The notes beneath the pieces were generated by a model. The model made no database searches. It saw only the letters and a list, made by a program, of their open reading frames with translations, and had not been told where the DNA came from. 64,000 nt of DNA, from assembly GCA_903813345.2 (NCBI GenBank), contig CAIIXF020000004.1, positions 1,156,513-1,220,512 of the forward strand, read 5' to 3'. This DNA comes from Owenia fusiformis. Taxonomy: Eukaryota; Annelida; Polychaeta; Sabellida; Oweniidae. This document shows, piece after piece, positions 1 through 12,300 of the stretch; position 1 is the stretch's first letter, and each line of letters begins with the position of its first letter. A program made the translations under genes and the position numbers.

Positions 1-194
1 TGTCAAGTCATTTACTTCATACTATTACGAAATTCTGCAACACATTTTGAATGGCTTTATTATTGTCAGCTATTTAGGCCTATATGATGTTATTGAAGTA
101 AAATTGAGGATGTACTGCAAATGACTACATGTAAAATATCCTGGCGGAAGTAAAACTTCGAATTCTATTTGAAATTTCTTCTTAGCAATCCTAC

Positions 195-320
195 CTGTAA
201 ATGCACTCTAGTGAAACTCTCTCTGCGACTGAACTCAAAGTTGGTCCTCATGAGTAGGTAGATCAGAGCACATGCTTCCTGTCTTATTGATAGGAGTCTT
301 GAGTTGCAGCAACGGAGTAT
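195..320 (-). CDS. DOCK exon y, first of a 98-bp tandem series
   Basis: 42 codons, phase 0/0, from the acceptor tattccag: [18 protein letters not shown], then [20 protein letters not shown] and VHLQ. The donor is CAG/gtagga. The acceptor and first ~23 codons are repeated ten times upstream. Only this copy continues into the rest of the exon; a distal acceptor meets a stop soon after LIYL. Confidence 0.93.
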
Positions 321-3300
321 CTGGAATATTATTGCATTCTATAGAACTATTTTAGATAGATCAAAGCACATGCTTCCTGTCTTATTGACAGGAGTCTTGA
401 GTTGCAGCAACGGAGTATCTGGAATATTATTGCACTTTATATAACTATTTTAGATAGACCAAAGCACATGCTTCTTGTCTTATTGATAGGAGTCTTGAGT
501 TGCAGCAACGGAGTATCTGGAATATTATTGCACTCTATATAACTATTTTAGATAGATCAAAGCACATGCTTCTTGTCTTATTGATAGGAGTCTGAGTTGC
601 AGCAACGGAGTATCTTGAAAATTATTGCACTCTATATAACTATTTTAGATAGATCAGAGCACATGCTTCTTGTCTAATTGATAGGAGTCTTGAGTTGCAG
701 CAACGGAGTATCTGGAAGATTATTGCACTCTATATAACTATTTTAGATAGATCAAAGCACATGCTTCCTGTCTTATTGATAGGAGTCTTGAGTTGCAGCA
801 ACGGAGTATCTGGAATATTATTGCACTCTATATAACTATTTTAGATAGATCAAAGCACATGCTTCTTGTCTTATTGATAGGAGTCTTGAGTTGCAGCAAC
901 GGAGTATCTGGAAGATTATTGCACTCTATATAACTATTTTAGATAGATCAGAGCACATGCTTCCTGTCTTATTGATAGGAGTCTTGGGTTGCAGCAACGG
1001 AGTATCTGGAATATTATTGCACTCTATATAACTATTTTAGATAGATCAAAGCACATGCTTCTTGTCTTATTGATAGGAGTCTTGAGTTGCAGCAACGGAG
1101 TATCTGGAATATTATTGCACTCTATATAACTATTTTAGATAGATCAAAGCACATGCTTCCTGTCTTATTGATAGGATTCTTGAGTTGCAGCAACGAAGTA
1201 TCTGGAAGATTATTGCACTCTATATAACTATTTTTGATGTTTTCATTTATAATTTTTCTTAAACAATGGCATCCTCCGATCACAGGGCTTCAAAATCCAG
1301 AATACATTCTTTCTTTTTACCCCCTGCGACAAGCAGTTATCATTTCCCTGATTAAGAACTCGCAATCTGATAAGCTGTCGCAACACTGCAACAGAAATCA
1401 TGTGTAAGTCATTGCTCATAATTAGGTCACACGATTCAGTTAAATCGGGTGCTTCCAAATTGGTTAAAGCAGGGGGAAGAAGGAGGTACGGATTCTGGAC
1501 ACCTGCTTAGGAGGATGAAACAATGGTGTCAGTTCAAATATAATGTAAATGACTCATTAATTTCACGCTTAATAAAAAATGTCATTACATGACTTCTAGA
1601 GTCTCACCTGATAACAGAAGGTACCACACATCTCAGCCTTGCCCTTGAATAGCACTTTGGGGAACTGAAATACACAGAAATATTGACATAACACAACATA
1701 ACATTGCTATTAATTCATTACATGAATCTTATGAGGGACGTTATACCAGGTGTCAAAAAACAATGGCACCACCCTCTACAGCAAAAAGTACTTAATGTTA
1801 CATGGTGTGTCATGTACATGCTCATTGCATCATGATGTAAGAGAATATTTCAGGAAATTTATTATTAATTTATAACTCTGAAAAGTTGAATATAGGAATA
1901 AAGCCATCTCTTTAATGATCACTTTTTCAAAAGAGCTGTAGTGACTGCAGGAATAGCTTTTGCTTTCAGTGTTTTTGTTGTTGTGAAACAAGGTCATATA
2001 TATATAATGTGAGGTAAATCAAAAGTTGCTTATTTAAGCAAAAATAAGCAGACAAGCAATTCTGGCATTCTTGTTACCTTATTTAGAAAAGCTCGCAGGG
2101 CAGCAAAGACATGCTTCAACAAGGTCTGTGATTGGTTAGTGCTTAGAAACCTCATGTAGAGATCGAACAACTTCTGCATAATTGGATTGTCGCCATCTTT
2201 GTATTCAAGTTGACTCTACAACAAAAAAATACCTAGAGGATTTATACATATATCAGTGTAGTTGTTACTCGGAATTATCTTGAGAAACCTGTACTTAACA
2301 AAAAACAAATTGCATTGAGTTCTTTTGACTTGATTCAAGAGGACCACATACACAAAAAACACTGTAACCATAAAAATATATCATAGTGTCTAGTGAACTA
2401 ATAAAAAAAACATTACACATTTTTACTCATTAAGTTACACTTTCTACACAAGTTTGACAACCTTACTGATGAAACTTAAGTTGGGGACTTACCTTAAAAC
2501 TGACCGTGTAGAGACTCAATATATCCAGTGTTATAACCCCAATCTCAGTTGCTAGGCAACCCTCTAGTGTTGTCCTATGAACAGCCTCCATACTTGATGC
2601 TGAGGGAGCTAAAACATAAAACACATACTGTTACAAATTACTTTTATAACACGAATAAGCTGTAAGTTGTATGTATATAGACCCTATTCATAAAACACAT
2701 ACTGGCACAAATTACTTTAATACAGTGAATAAGCTGTAAGTTGTATGTATATAGACCCGATTCATAAAACACATATGTACAAATTACTTTAATACTGTGA
2801 ATAAGCTGTAAGTAGTATGTACAGTATATAGACCCTATTCATAAAACACATACCGGTACAAATTACTTTAATACTGTGAATAAGCTGTAAGTTGTATGTA
2901 CATAGACCCTATTCATAAAACACATACTGGTACAAATTACTTTTAAACTGTGAATAAGCATTAAGTAGTATGTATATAGACCCTATTCATAAAACACATA
3001 TGTACAAGACTACTTGAATACTGTGAATAAGCATTAAGTAGTATGTAAACAGGCCCTATAGTTGTTATCTTAGAAAAGAGCAACTCCATGGAGTAGTAAA
3101 TCCCACCGAACAAAACATATTTTGATAATTAGCCTCCATCTTGAAAAGTTCTTCTTAAACAGAGCTTCATTGTCCCTAGGTATCAGCGTATGAAATTTGA
3201 ACCAAATCTGTCCACTGGTATTTGAGTTATCAAAGATTATATTTTTACGATAAAAAACAAGGGAATGAATGGGAGAAGGAGCAAACAGACAAGTGAACTT

Positions 3301-6300
3301 ACTGTGATCTCCTAAATTGCTAGTTGAATGCAAACCAGCCTCACTGTAAGTACTGGGAGCACGCTGCATTCCACCCGCTAACTGCTGCATCGCTGAGGAC
3401 CTTTTAGGTGGGAGAGTCAGGGCTTTCCTGCTGTCACCGATCATACTATAAACATATATTTACTCATAATTGTGGCGTATTTGTTGAAAACGTAGCACTG
3501 ATGGATGTCAGAAGCTGACACATTGTGCATATACAAGGATACTGTAAACATTTACTATCACCAATGATCATGTCATATTTGTGGTAAGCACTGATGGATG
3601 TCAAAAATGGACACATTGTGTTTATACAAGGATACTGTAAACATTTACCATCACCAATGATCATGTCATATTTGTGGTAAGCACTGATGGATGTCAAAAA
3701 TGGACACATTGTGCTTATGCAAGGATACTGCAAACATTTACTATCACCAATGATTACAGGGTGGGCCAAAAAAAACCAATACCCAACTTTAAATCAGAAT
3801 AAAAATAGCTATGTTCAATATGATACATTGATTTATATATCATTTTAAAGGTAATCCATTTTCGAACAATTTGGTATATAACACTATGTCATGGAATCAA
3901 TATTAAAGTTTTATTATGCTTATTTGGGAGGCTGGGTCGGTATTTAAAGTATCCAGATTTTAGGGAGAAAGTAGTAAATCTGCGGAATAATGTTAATTTT
4001 TTATTTATAAAGAATATCATTTTGTTAGGTGAATACATGCTTGTATATTTGCATATTGTGTGACTAAACTTATTGTTTATGAATTTTAGTGCTGTTTATT
4101 ATCAGTAAGTACTCAAAGGGGGTCTGTTAAAAGACATTAAACGTATATGTGACAAGGATTTTATTTTCCAACAAGACATTGCCTTGAACCATAGATCAAA
4201 GACGACATTGGCATTTCTTTGCAAACAAGGTGTCAATTTGATTGATCTCGATGCTTGCCCACCTAAACAGCCCCGATGCTAATGTGTTTGATTTCCATAC
4301 ATGGAGCCATCTCGAGGAAATGGCACGATCAAAAGCATCCGATAAACAGCATTGATGAGCTGAAACAGATCCTTAAGTGCTGAAATGAATTGCGACAGAA
4401 ATCTCTAAATACGGCTATTGATAGATTGCGCTACCACTTGAAGCTTATTGTTGATGCAGAGGGGAGGGGTGTGGGTGTATTGAGCAATTGTTAAAATTGT
4501 TTAAATAAATAAAGTGTAAAATGTCATTAAACAACACTGAAATTCATAAACAATAAATTTAGTCACACAATGATGCAAATATCAACATCCAAGCATTTGT
4601 TCACTAACGTAAGAATGATATTCTATAAATAAAAAATTAACATAATTCCGCAGATTTACTATTTTCTCCCTTAAATCTGGAGGCCTTAAATGGCAACCCG
4701 GCCTCCCAAATAAGTAAAATAAAATTTTACTATTGATTTCATGACATAGTGTTACATACCAAATTGTTTGAAATTATATAACCTTTAGAATGATATGTAA
4801 GTCAATGTACCATATTGAATGTAACTAAATTTATTCTGATTTAAAGTTGGGTATTGGTTTTTTTTGGCCCACCCTGTATGTCATATTTGTGGTAAACACT
4901 GATTGATGTCAAAAACGGACACATTTTGTACAAGGAGTAGAGGAATAATAAGATCATGTTTTCCCTGACAATAATAATGGCAACCAAGTTTAAATAAATA
5001 AACAGCAAATGCAATAGCACTCTGTCAATAAGTATCATTACAATCATTACAGTATCATTAGAATACATCATTATGATCATTACAAGTAAAATGGTTCTAA
5101 GTAAGATGTCAATTACTTACCTTAATGCATAGATTCTTTTCTTGCCCTGATATTTGAACTGATGGACACATATGCTGAAAACATAAACATCCCTTGATAT
5201 TTAAAGCTTCATAAAATAGAACAAAAAAAAGAATATATTATTCAAAATGTCATGAATGAACATTAATGTACCAGAGTACTTTAGCTAAGCATGCTGAAAT
5301 AGCAATACTGGTTAATTTTATTTTACATATTATGGCATTTGTACTGACAATATATAAGCACAAATGCCAAAGGGAAGGGTGACTAAAAACTTTAAAGAAA
5401 CCCAACAATATAGAAAACCATTTGAGAATGAGAGAATCAACTTACTCTAAAATTGCAAAGAAATCTATGACATCTGTCTCTGAGGAGTTGTTAAACCAGC
5501 CTAGTAGAACATCTGCAAAGCAAAGTAATATTGTCAGCATTATTTCATATACAGTAAAACCTGTATTAGTGGACACCCATCTCTAATGGACACCCTTCCT
5601 CTGCACATACTCTACTGACTTCTGTTTAAATTACCCTCTCTGTAGTTAACACATACCAACATTGAACGTTTTTTCCTGGCAAAAAAGTTCAATATACAAA
5701 GGTTCTACTGTGCCATTTCTGGCTGTATGAAATGTTCAGAGAACTAAACTTACCATGTACTTGTAAATAACTTTATGTGCTGTTGTTTCTTATAATCAAT
5801 CAATATTTAGTAAAAGCCTTTGAGAAACTACATCTGAAATGTTGAAAAATACAAATCATTGAAATTCTACAATTTGAAACTTCAAGTATGTCTTACCTTC
5901 TGACAAGTTCTTGACAACAGACAGAAAGCAAATGAGTAAATCCTTGACTTCTGGCTGTTCCAATCGATCATGCCGTCCAATAGGGGAAGAGGGTCCATTC
6001 TGTGTAATAGATGCACTCCTAAAATGTAGTATAAATGTACAGGCAACTTATTTATTTATTTTTATATATTATTGGGACAAGAATGTATTGTACATGATGA
6101 CTTGGTCACTGTTGCTAAAGTAACAACCATGACAATTCATTGATTCATTAAAAGAGGTATGACCTGAAATAAACATAACAATATATTGCTAGCTGCTGAT
6201 ACGCCAAATAGTCCATTACTAGACTCCATTCAATTGATGTACTCCTTGAATTAAATGATGTACATGCAATTTTCTATTCATCAATTTGTCAAATGTCAAA

Positions 6301-9300
6301 GGGAAAAAAGGATAGGTATCTCTAAAAGTCTTATGAAAAATGCTCAGAATGGTAAAAAAACTGCATGATTTTGAAAGACGTTTTGGTAGAATGCCCCTGG
6401 CTTTGGACCTGGGAACTTAGCTTGTTTTTGGTTACTGTTATATTAGAAGTCACTGAAAGTGAAATCAGTCATGAGAAATATTTCACTCATGATTGTTCAA
6501 CACAAACCAAAGAGTATTTACAATAATATGTACCTTATATAGTTTTTATATAAATTAGGGCCATGATCTCTATTAACATTAAGTGTATCTAGTGCAAGTT
6601 TTCATTGAAATCTGAAAAACATCTTTCAATATACTTCTGACTTGTAAAAGCTGGAACAAATTACACACAATATTTTGTAGTAATTTTTATTTATTTGCAC
6701 AATGAGATGCCCGGACAATCAAAACATTAAATCCCATGTGTTAATTAACAAAGTGCTTTTAGAAAAAACTTTGATTATGTGCCAATCATTGACAATGGAA
6801 GCAATACAGGGTGATCATGTGAGAAATGAGCTAGATTCATTAATATTTACAAAAGAGGACTTTTGATCTTATTTTATGGTCACCCTGTACATATAACAAT
6901 ATTACACACATTTTGTTAAAATGAATCATATCAAAGACATTCTTATATCATCACAAGTCTAGTAAAATTAGTGAACATTTCTGTTTTAGACAGTTCAGAT
7001 GAAAGTTTGTTAGTTTTAACAAGATTTTTGAAATATTTTTTTTTATATTAAAAGCTTTTATCAGGCCTTAAATTATAGTGGGAAACAGTTTTAAAACATA
7101 TAGAGTTTTGAATCAATCAAAATATGTTAAAGATAATAACAATTGTTGAGATTCTGTCCCATAGACATTGTTAACCCCATAATCAGCCATTAGTCAAGAA
7201 GAACCATAGCACAGCCTCAATCAGAAAAGAGAAACTACCTTTCATAGCTAGGCCTAGTGTTTTTTTTCATGACCTACTACAGCAGAGGTTTCATTAGCAG
7301 CAGGCAACAGGCGATTTTCACTGGTTGTTTTCAAAAGGCTGTTGTTTTCAACTTTTCTATGTTCAATTCATGATTTCCATTAATTTTGATGGTGTTTTCA
7401 TTTATTAAGCATGTTTTGGGAAATTCTAGTGAAACCTCTGTACAGTATTAATTTTATTCTTATGAAGTAGTCCAGAAGATAATAAATTAAGTTAATTTCA
7501 ATATAAACCATGCAATTCTAAACTGCCAAACCTTTCAAGATACAGACAGGATCATATGCATGGTGGTTGTATTTAGTTCCATTTTTAAAATAAATATTCA
7601 TTATATTCCGAATCATTTTCGCTATATTAAGTTAAAATCTGAGTATTCCAAATTCATTTTTCTTTATTAAGTAAAATATTCTAAATTGTATTGCTTTCTA
7701 GCCTTGTATAATTTATCTCAATTTCCACCATATACTTCATAAAGTTCTTGCAAAAGTACTCTAATCTTTTTGTTTCTCAATCTGGCTGAAATTTTCACTT
7801 TGTATACCACCTACACTATTTATACATTTGAATCTTAAATTATAATGAACAGGTTCCTGAAGAAAAAAGTTATGGTTGCTATAGTAACATGAGTCGGGGG
7901 TAACCTGTTCATTATAATTTAAGATTCAAATGTATGAATATAAGGTATGCTGAGTGAAAATTTCAGCCAGATTGACTGAGAAACCAAAAAATTAGAGTAC
8001 TTTTGCAAGAACTTTATGAACGCCCTGTAATAACCCCTGTCATGAAAGTGAGGCATAAACAGATATTAGTGTTCATTCTGTTAACTGTTAGCTATAACCA
8101 CACCCATTGTGACTCACAATGAACGCGACCGCCTCAAGTTAACCGCTAGCGGTTTACTAACATCTAACCATGCTGGGTATACAAAACTCTGTTCAAAAAC
8201 AGAACTTCTTGGGCTAAAATAAAAATCAATTAAACATTTAAAATTAATAAACTAATGCACTAAAAATATACAATTATATTTTTATTCATTTATTATTTCA
8301 AAACCAATTCTGCAGAAATTTCGATGTCACTACACGATTATTCAACCATGAGCTTGGACTAAGATCTTCATAGTGGTTCTAGAATGGAGGGAAGGATAGT
8401 GGTTCTAGAATGGAGGGAGGGATAGTGGTTCTAGAATGGAGGGAGGGATAGTGGTTCTTGAATGGAGGGAGGGATAGTGGTTCTAGAATGGAGGGAGGGA
8501 TAGTGGTTCTTGAATGGAGGGAGGGGTAGTGGTTCTAGAATGGAGGGAGGGATAGTGGTTCTAAAATGGAGGGAGGGATAGTGGTTCTTGAATGGAGGGA
8601 GGGATAGTGGTTCTAGAATGGAGGGAGGGATAGTGGTTCTTGAATGGAGGGAGGGATAGTGGTTCTAGAATGGAGGGAGGGATAGTGGTTCTTGAATGGA
8701 GGGAGGGGTAGTGGTTCTAGAATGGAGGGAGGGATAGTGGTTCTAAAATGGAGGGAGGGATAGTGGTTCTAGAATGGAGGGATAGTGGTTCTTGAATGGA
8801 GGGAGGGATAGTGGTTCTAGAATGGAGGGAGGGATAGTGGTTCTAGAATGGAGGGAGGGAGGGATAGTGGTTCTAATATGGAGTGAAGGATAGTGGTTCT
8901 AGAATGGAGGGGGGGGGATAGTGGTTCTAGAATGGAGGGAGGGGATGTCATTAGATTCACTTTAAAAGTATGTTAGATTTTTACTTGGGATAGTAGGGCA
9001 AGCATTTCCTTTCTGCTCGTTATTCCCTTTTGTCACTGCACAATTCATTTTAATGTTAACTATGTATTGTTTTTAGCTTATTACCTTTGGTGGGATATTT
9101 TGTCAGTTTTTTCCGATTTCTCCAACTTGCCATCAACAGACTGGGAATTTGACTGTGTGCTTGATCCTGTGCTTGCAAGTGATGTTGTGGAACCATTCAT
9201 TGGTTTAGGTCCAGAGATGTTCAGATTACCCGATGATACTCCTATAAAAGTAAACAAGACATACAGTTTAGGTCCAGAGATGTTTAGGTTACCCGATGAT

Positions 9301-12300
9301 ACTCCTTTAAAAGTAAACAAGACATACAGTTTAGGTCCAGAGATGTTTAGATTACCCGTTGATACTCCTATAAAAGTAAACAAGACATACAGTTTAGGTC
9401 CAGAGATGTTCAGATTACCCGATGATACTCCTATAAAAGTAAACAAGACATATAGTTTAGGTCCAGAGATGTTCAGATTACCCGATGATACTCCTATAAA
9501 AGTAAACAAGACATACAGTTTAGGTCCAGAGATGTTCAGATTACCCGATGATACTCCTATAAAAGTAAACAAGACATACAGTTTAGGTCCAGAGATGTTC
9601 AGATTACCCGATGATACTCCTATAAAAGTAAACAAGACATACAGTTTAGGTCCAGAGATGTTTAGGTTACCCGATGATACTCCTATAAAAGTAAACAAGA
9701 CATACAGTTTAGGTCCAGAGATGTTTAGATTACCCGATGATACTCCTATAAAAGTAAACAAGACATACAGTTTAGGTCCAGAGATGTTTAGGTTACCCGA
9801 TGATACTCCTATAAAAGTAAACAAGACATACAGGTTAGGTCCAGAGATGTTCAGATTACCCGATGATACTCCTATAAAAGTAAACAAGACATACATAGAT
9901 AAATCCACTGAAGAGAAATGACCAACGTGTAATTTACACAGAATATCCTAAACTTAATCAGATCTTGGCACTTTACTGCTCTTGTATTTGTAAGTAAGTT
10001 AAATAAATGAGTGTTTTTCTGGAATTTTAATGATTTATGGAGCACAAACCTACACACACACAGATGTATGACCATCATCAAAAGACAATATACTGTAGTT
10101 CCAGTATTTTTGGCACCCAATTTAATTTCACTTTATTTGCAGAAGAACAGTTGAACATTCACAAATTGCAATAACAATTGTGAATTAACCCTTTAACTAC
10201 CCAGAGTGTTGAGATAATCTGTCGCAAACGTTTTCACTAAAATTGCTCTAATTTGAAGAATTGTCATCCAAATACCACAAAAACGTCTTACAATGTGTAG
10301 AAATGATCTTTGCCAACTAATTTCACTAAATTTAGCATCACCTGTTGAATATGTATGTAGTAAAGTATCAAAAGCTGGCAAAAATGAGAAATTCTTCTGG
10401 TATCAAATCTTGGATTCAAGAGTTAAAGGGAAGGATTTCTTTAAAACAGTGATTAATACGGTGTGTGTGAGTGTATGTGTTGATTTTGTATTAACAATAA
10501 TGGGTTGATACCAACATCAGCAACAATTAAACTTAACAAGTCCTTAATTGTTATGACATTTATATCATCTTCAATTAGCAATTTTAGAATTGTCTTTTAG
10601 GTTTTTTACCATGCATACATTTACAGTTTCTACCTACCACTGATCATAGCTAGCACTGCTGGGTCCCTTGCCTTAGACGCACTTGTGGTGGTGGTGGGAG
10701 TGGCAGCCTGCTCTGAGGACTTGCTTGATTTCATACTGGTGTTTTCCTGAAAGTTTTGAATAACATATTCAAATGAAAACCTGTCTCTAGGACACACCCT
10801 TCCTCCACACATACTCTACTGACTTCTGTATAAATTACCCTCTCTGTAGTGAACACCTACTAACACTGAATGTTTTTTTCTTGGCAAAAATGTTCAATAT
10901 ATACAGGTTTTACTGCAGTTATTTCAAGACACAAGATTAACTGTTAAGTAACTACCTCATGAATGGCATCTCCATTGGCTGAAGGGTTTGTACTGCCAGG
11001 GGTGGGAAGCTCAGGCTTTGAGAGATCAAGGCGACTTTTATTCTCCAACAAGATGGTAATCAAAGGCAAGTAGAGACTGGCTATCCTGGCCTGCTTTGAC
11101 TAAAAAAAATCAAACATTTGTTTGTAGTTAGTATTCTTGTAATTATGCAATTGTTAAACATACAAGCACAAGAGACAACAAAGTGTCTTTATTTGAATTT
11201 TTCATAACAGTTTTACATTATCAAGTCAGTGTGTGATTTGTAAGCCAGATGGTGTTTTCATTATTCTTAACAAATCATATATAATTGATTTGCTTTGCTT
11301 TGTCCTTTAATTTCATATGGATTTAATGTCTGCATTGTAATATACACTCTTTTGTTTGTAATGTTTTTAGACACTGGCGGTTCACGTATGTTACATGAAA
11401 TCTTCTATTCAATTTTATGTCTGCATTATAATATACACTCTTTTGTTTGTAATGTTTTTAGACACTGGACATATATATATTTTTTTTTTATTTATTTATT
11501 CTTATTTAATCATATCTTTACAATAGGTTACAATAAACGGGTGACACATAATGTGTATATTCCCGTGTTTTATAATAATACATGAACAGATGGGGGATCT
11601 GCTTGTGCAATAATGCATACTATTTGTTTCTGCTTAAATAGTGTGTGTCATATTAAGCCCGCAAATCATTATAAAACTAACATAGACTATGAATGATACT
11701 ATTGATTAAGAAGGTACTTTTTGAGTTCTTTTTTCATAATGAAGATGCTTTCAGATGATTTCATTTCATCAGTTAATTCATTCCAAATTATCGGTGCAGT
11801 GAAAGACAACATAGCTCTACCATAATTTGTTCGTACTTTGGGCTTGTCATAAGAACACTTGTTTCGGGTGTTGTAATTATGTCTCTCCTGGATAGTTTTA
11901 AAGAGGTTTGGGAAAATTTTCTGATAATTATCAAGTTCATTAATCCATTTGTACATAAAAAGGCATTTCAATTGCTTGTTTATGTCAAATATATTTAGAA
12001 TGTTTAGTTGTTTGAATAAGGGAAGAGAATGAGCTCGATAATCAGAATTTGTTGCAATGCGTGTATTCACGTATGTTACATGAAATCTTCTATTCAACTC
12101 AAGGTACTGAAAAATAAGGAGAAAATTTTTAGAAGTTTGACAAACCTTTTCTTGATAGCGAGGGTCAAATGCATGTTTCGCTAGCAGGTTTCGTAACACT
12201 GATATTGCACATCTCCTTATTTGGCTATTTAGTTCATTCAGCGCCATCTTTTCCTCATGTAAAAGCAGTCCAACGAGAAAATGATTTTTTCTGAATTCCT

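Noticed and set aside
9067-9921. Plus-strand 284-codon repeat protein ([19 protein letters not shown] units)
   Set aside because: It is the complement of the 63-bp array plus DOCK exon q. The opposite strand has matching splice phases, and there is no plus-strand start, partner exon or homology.
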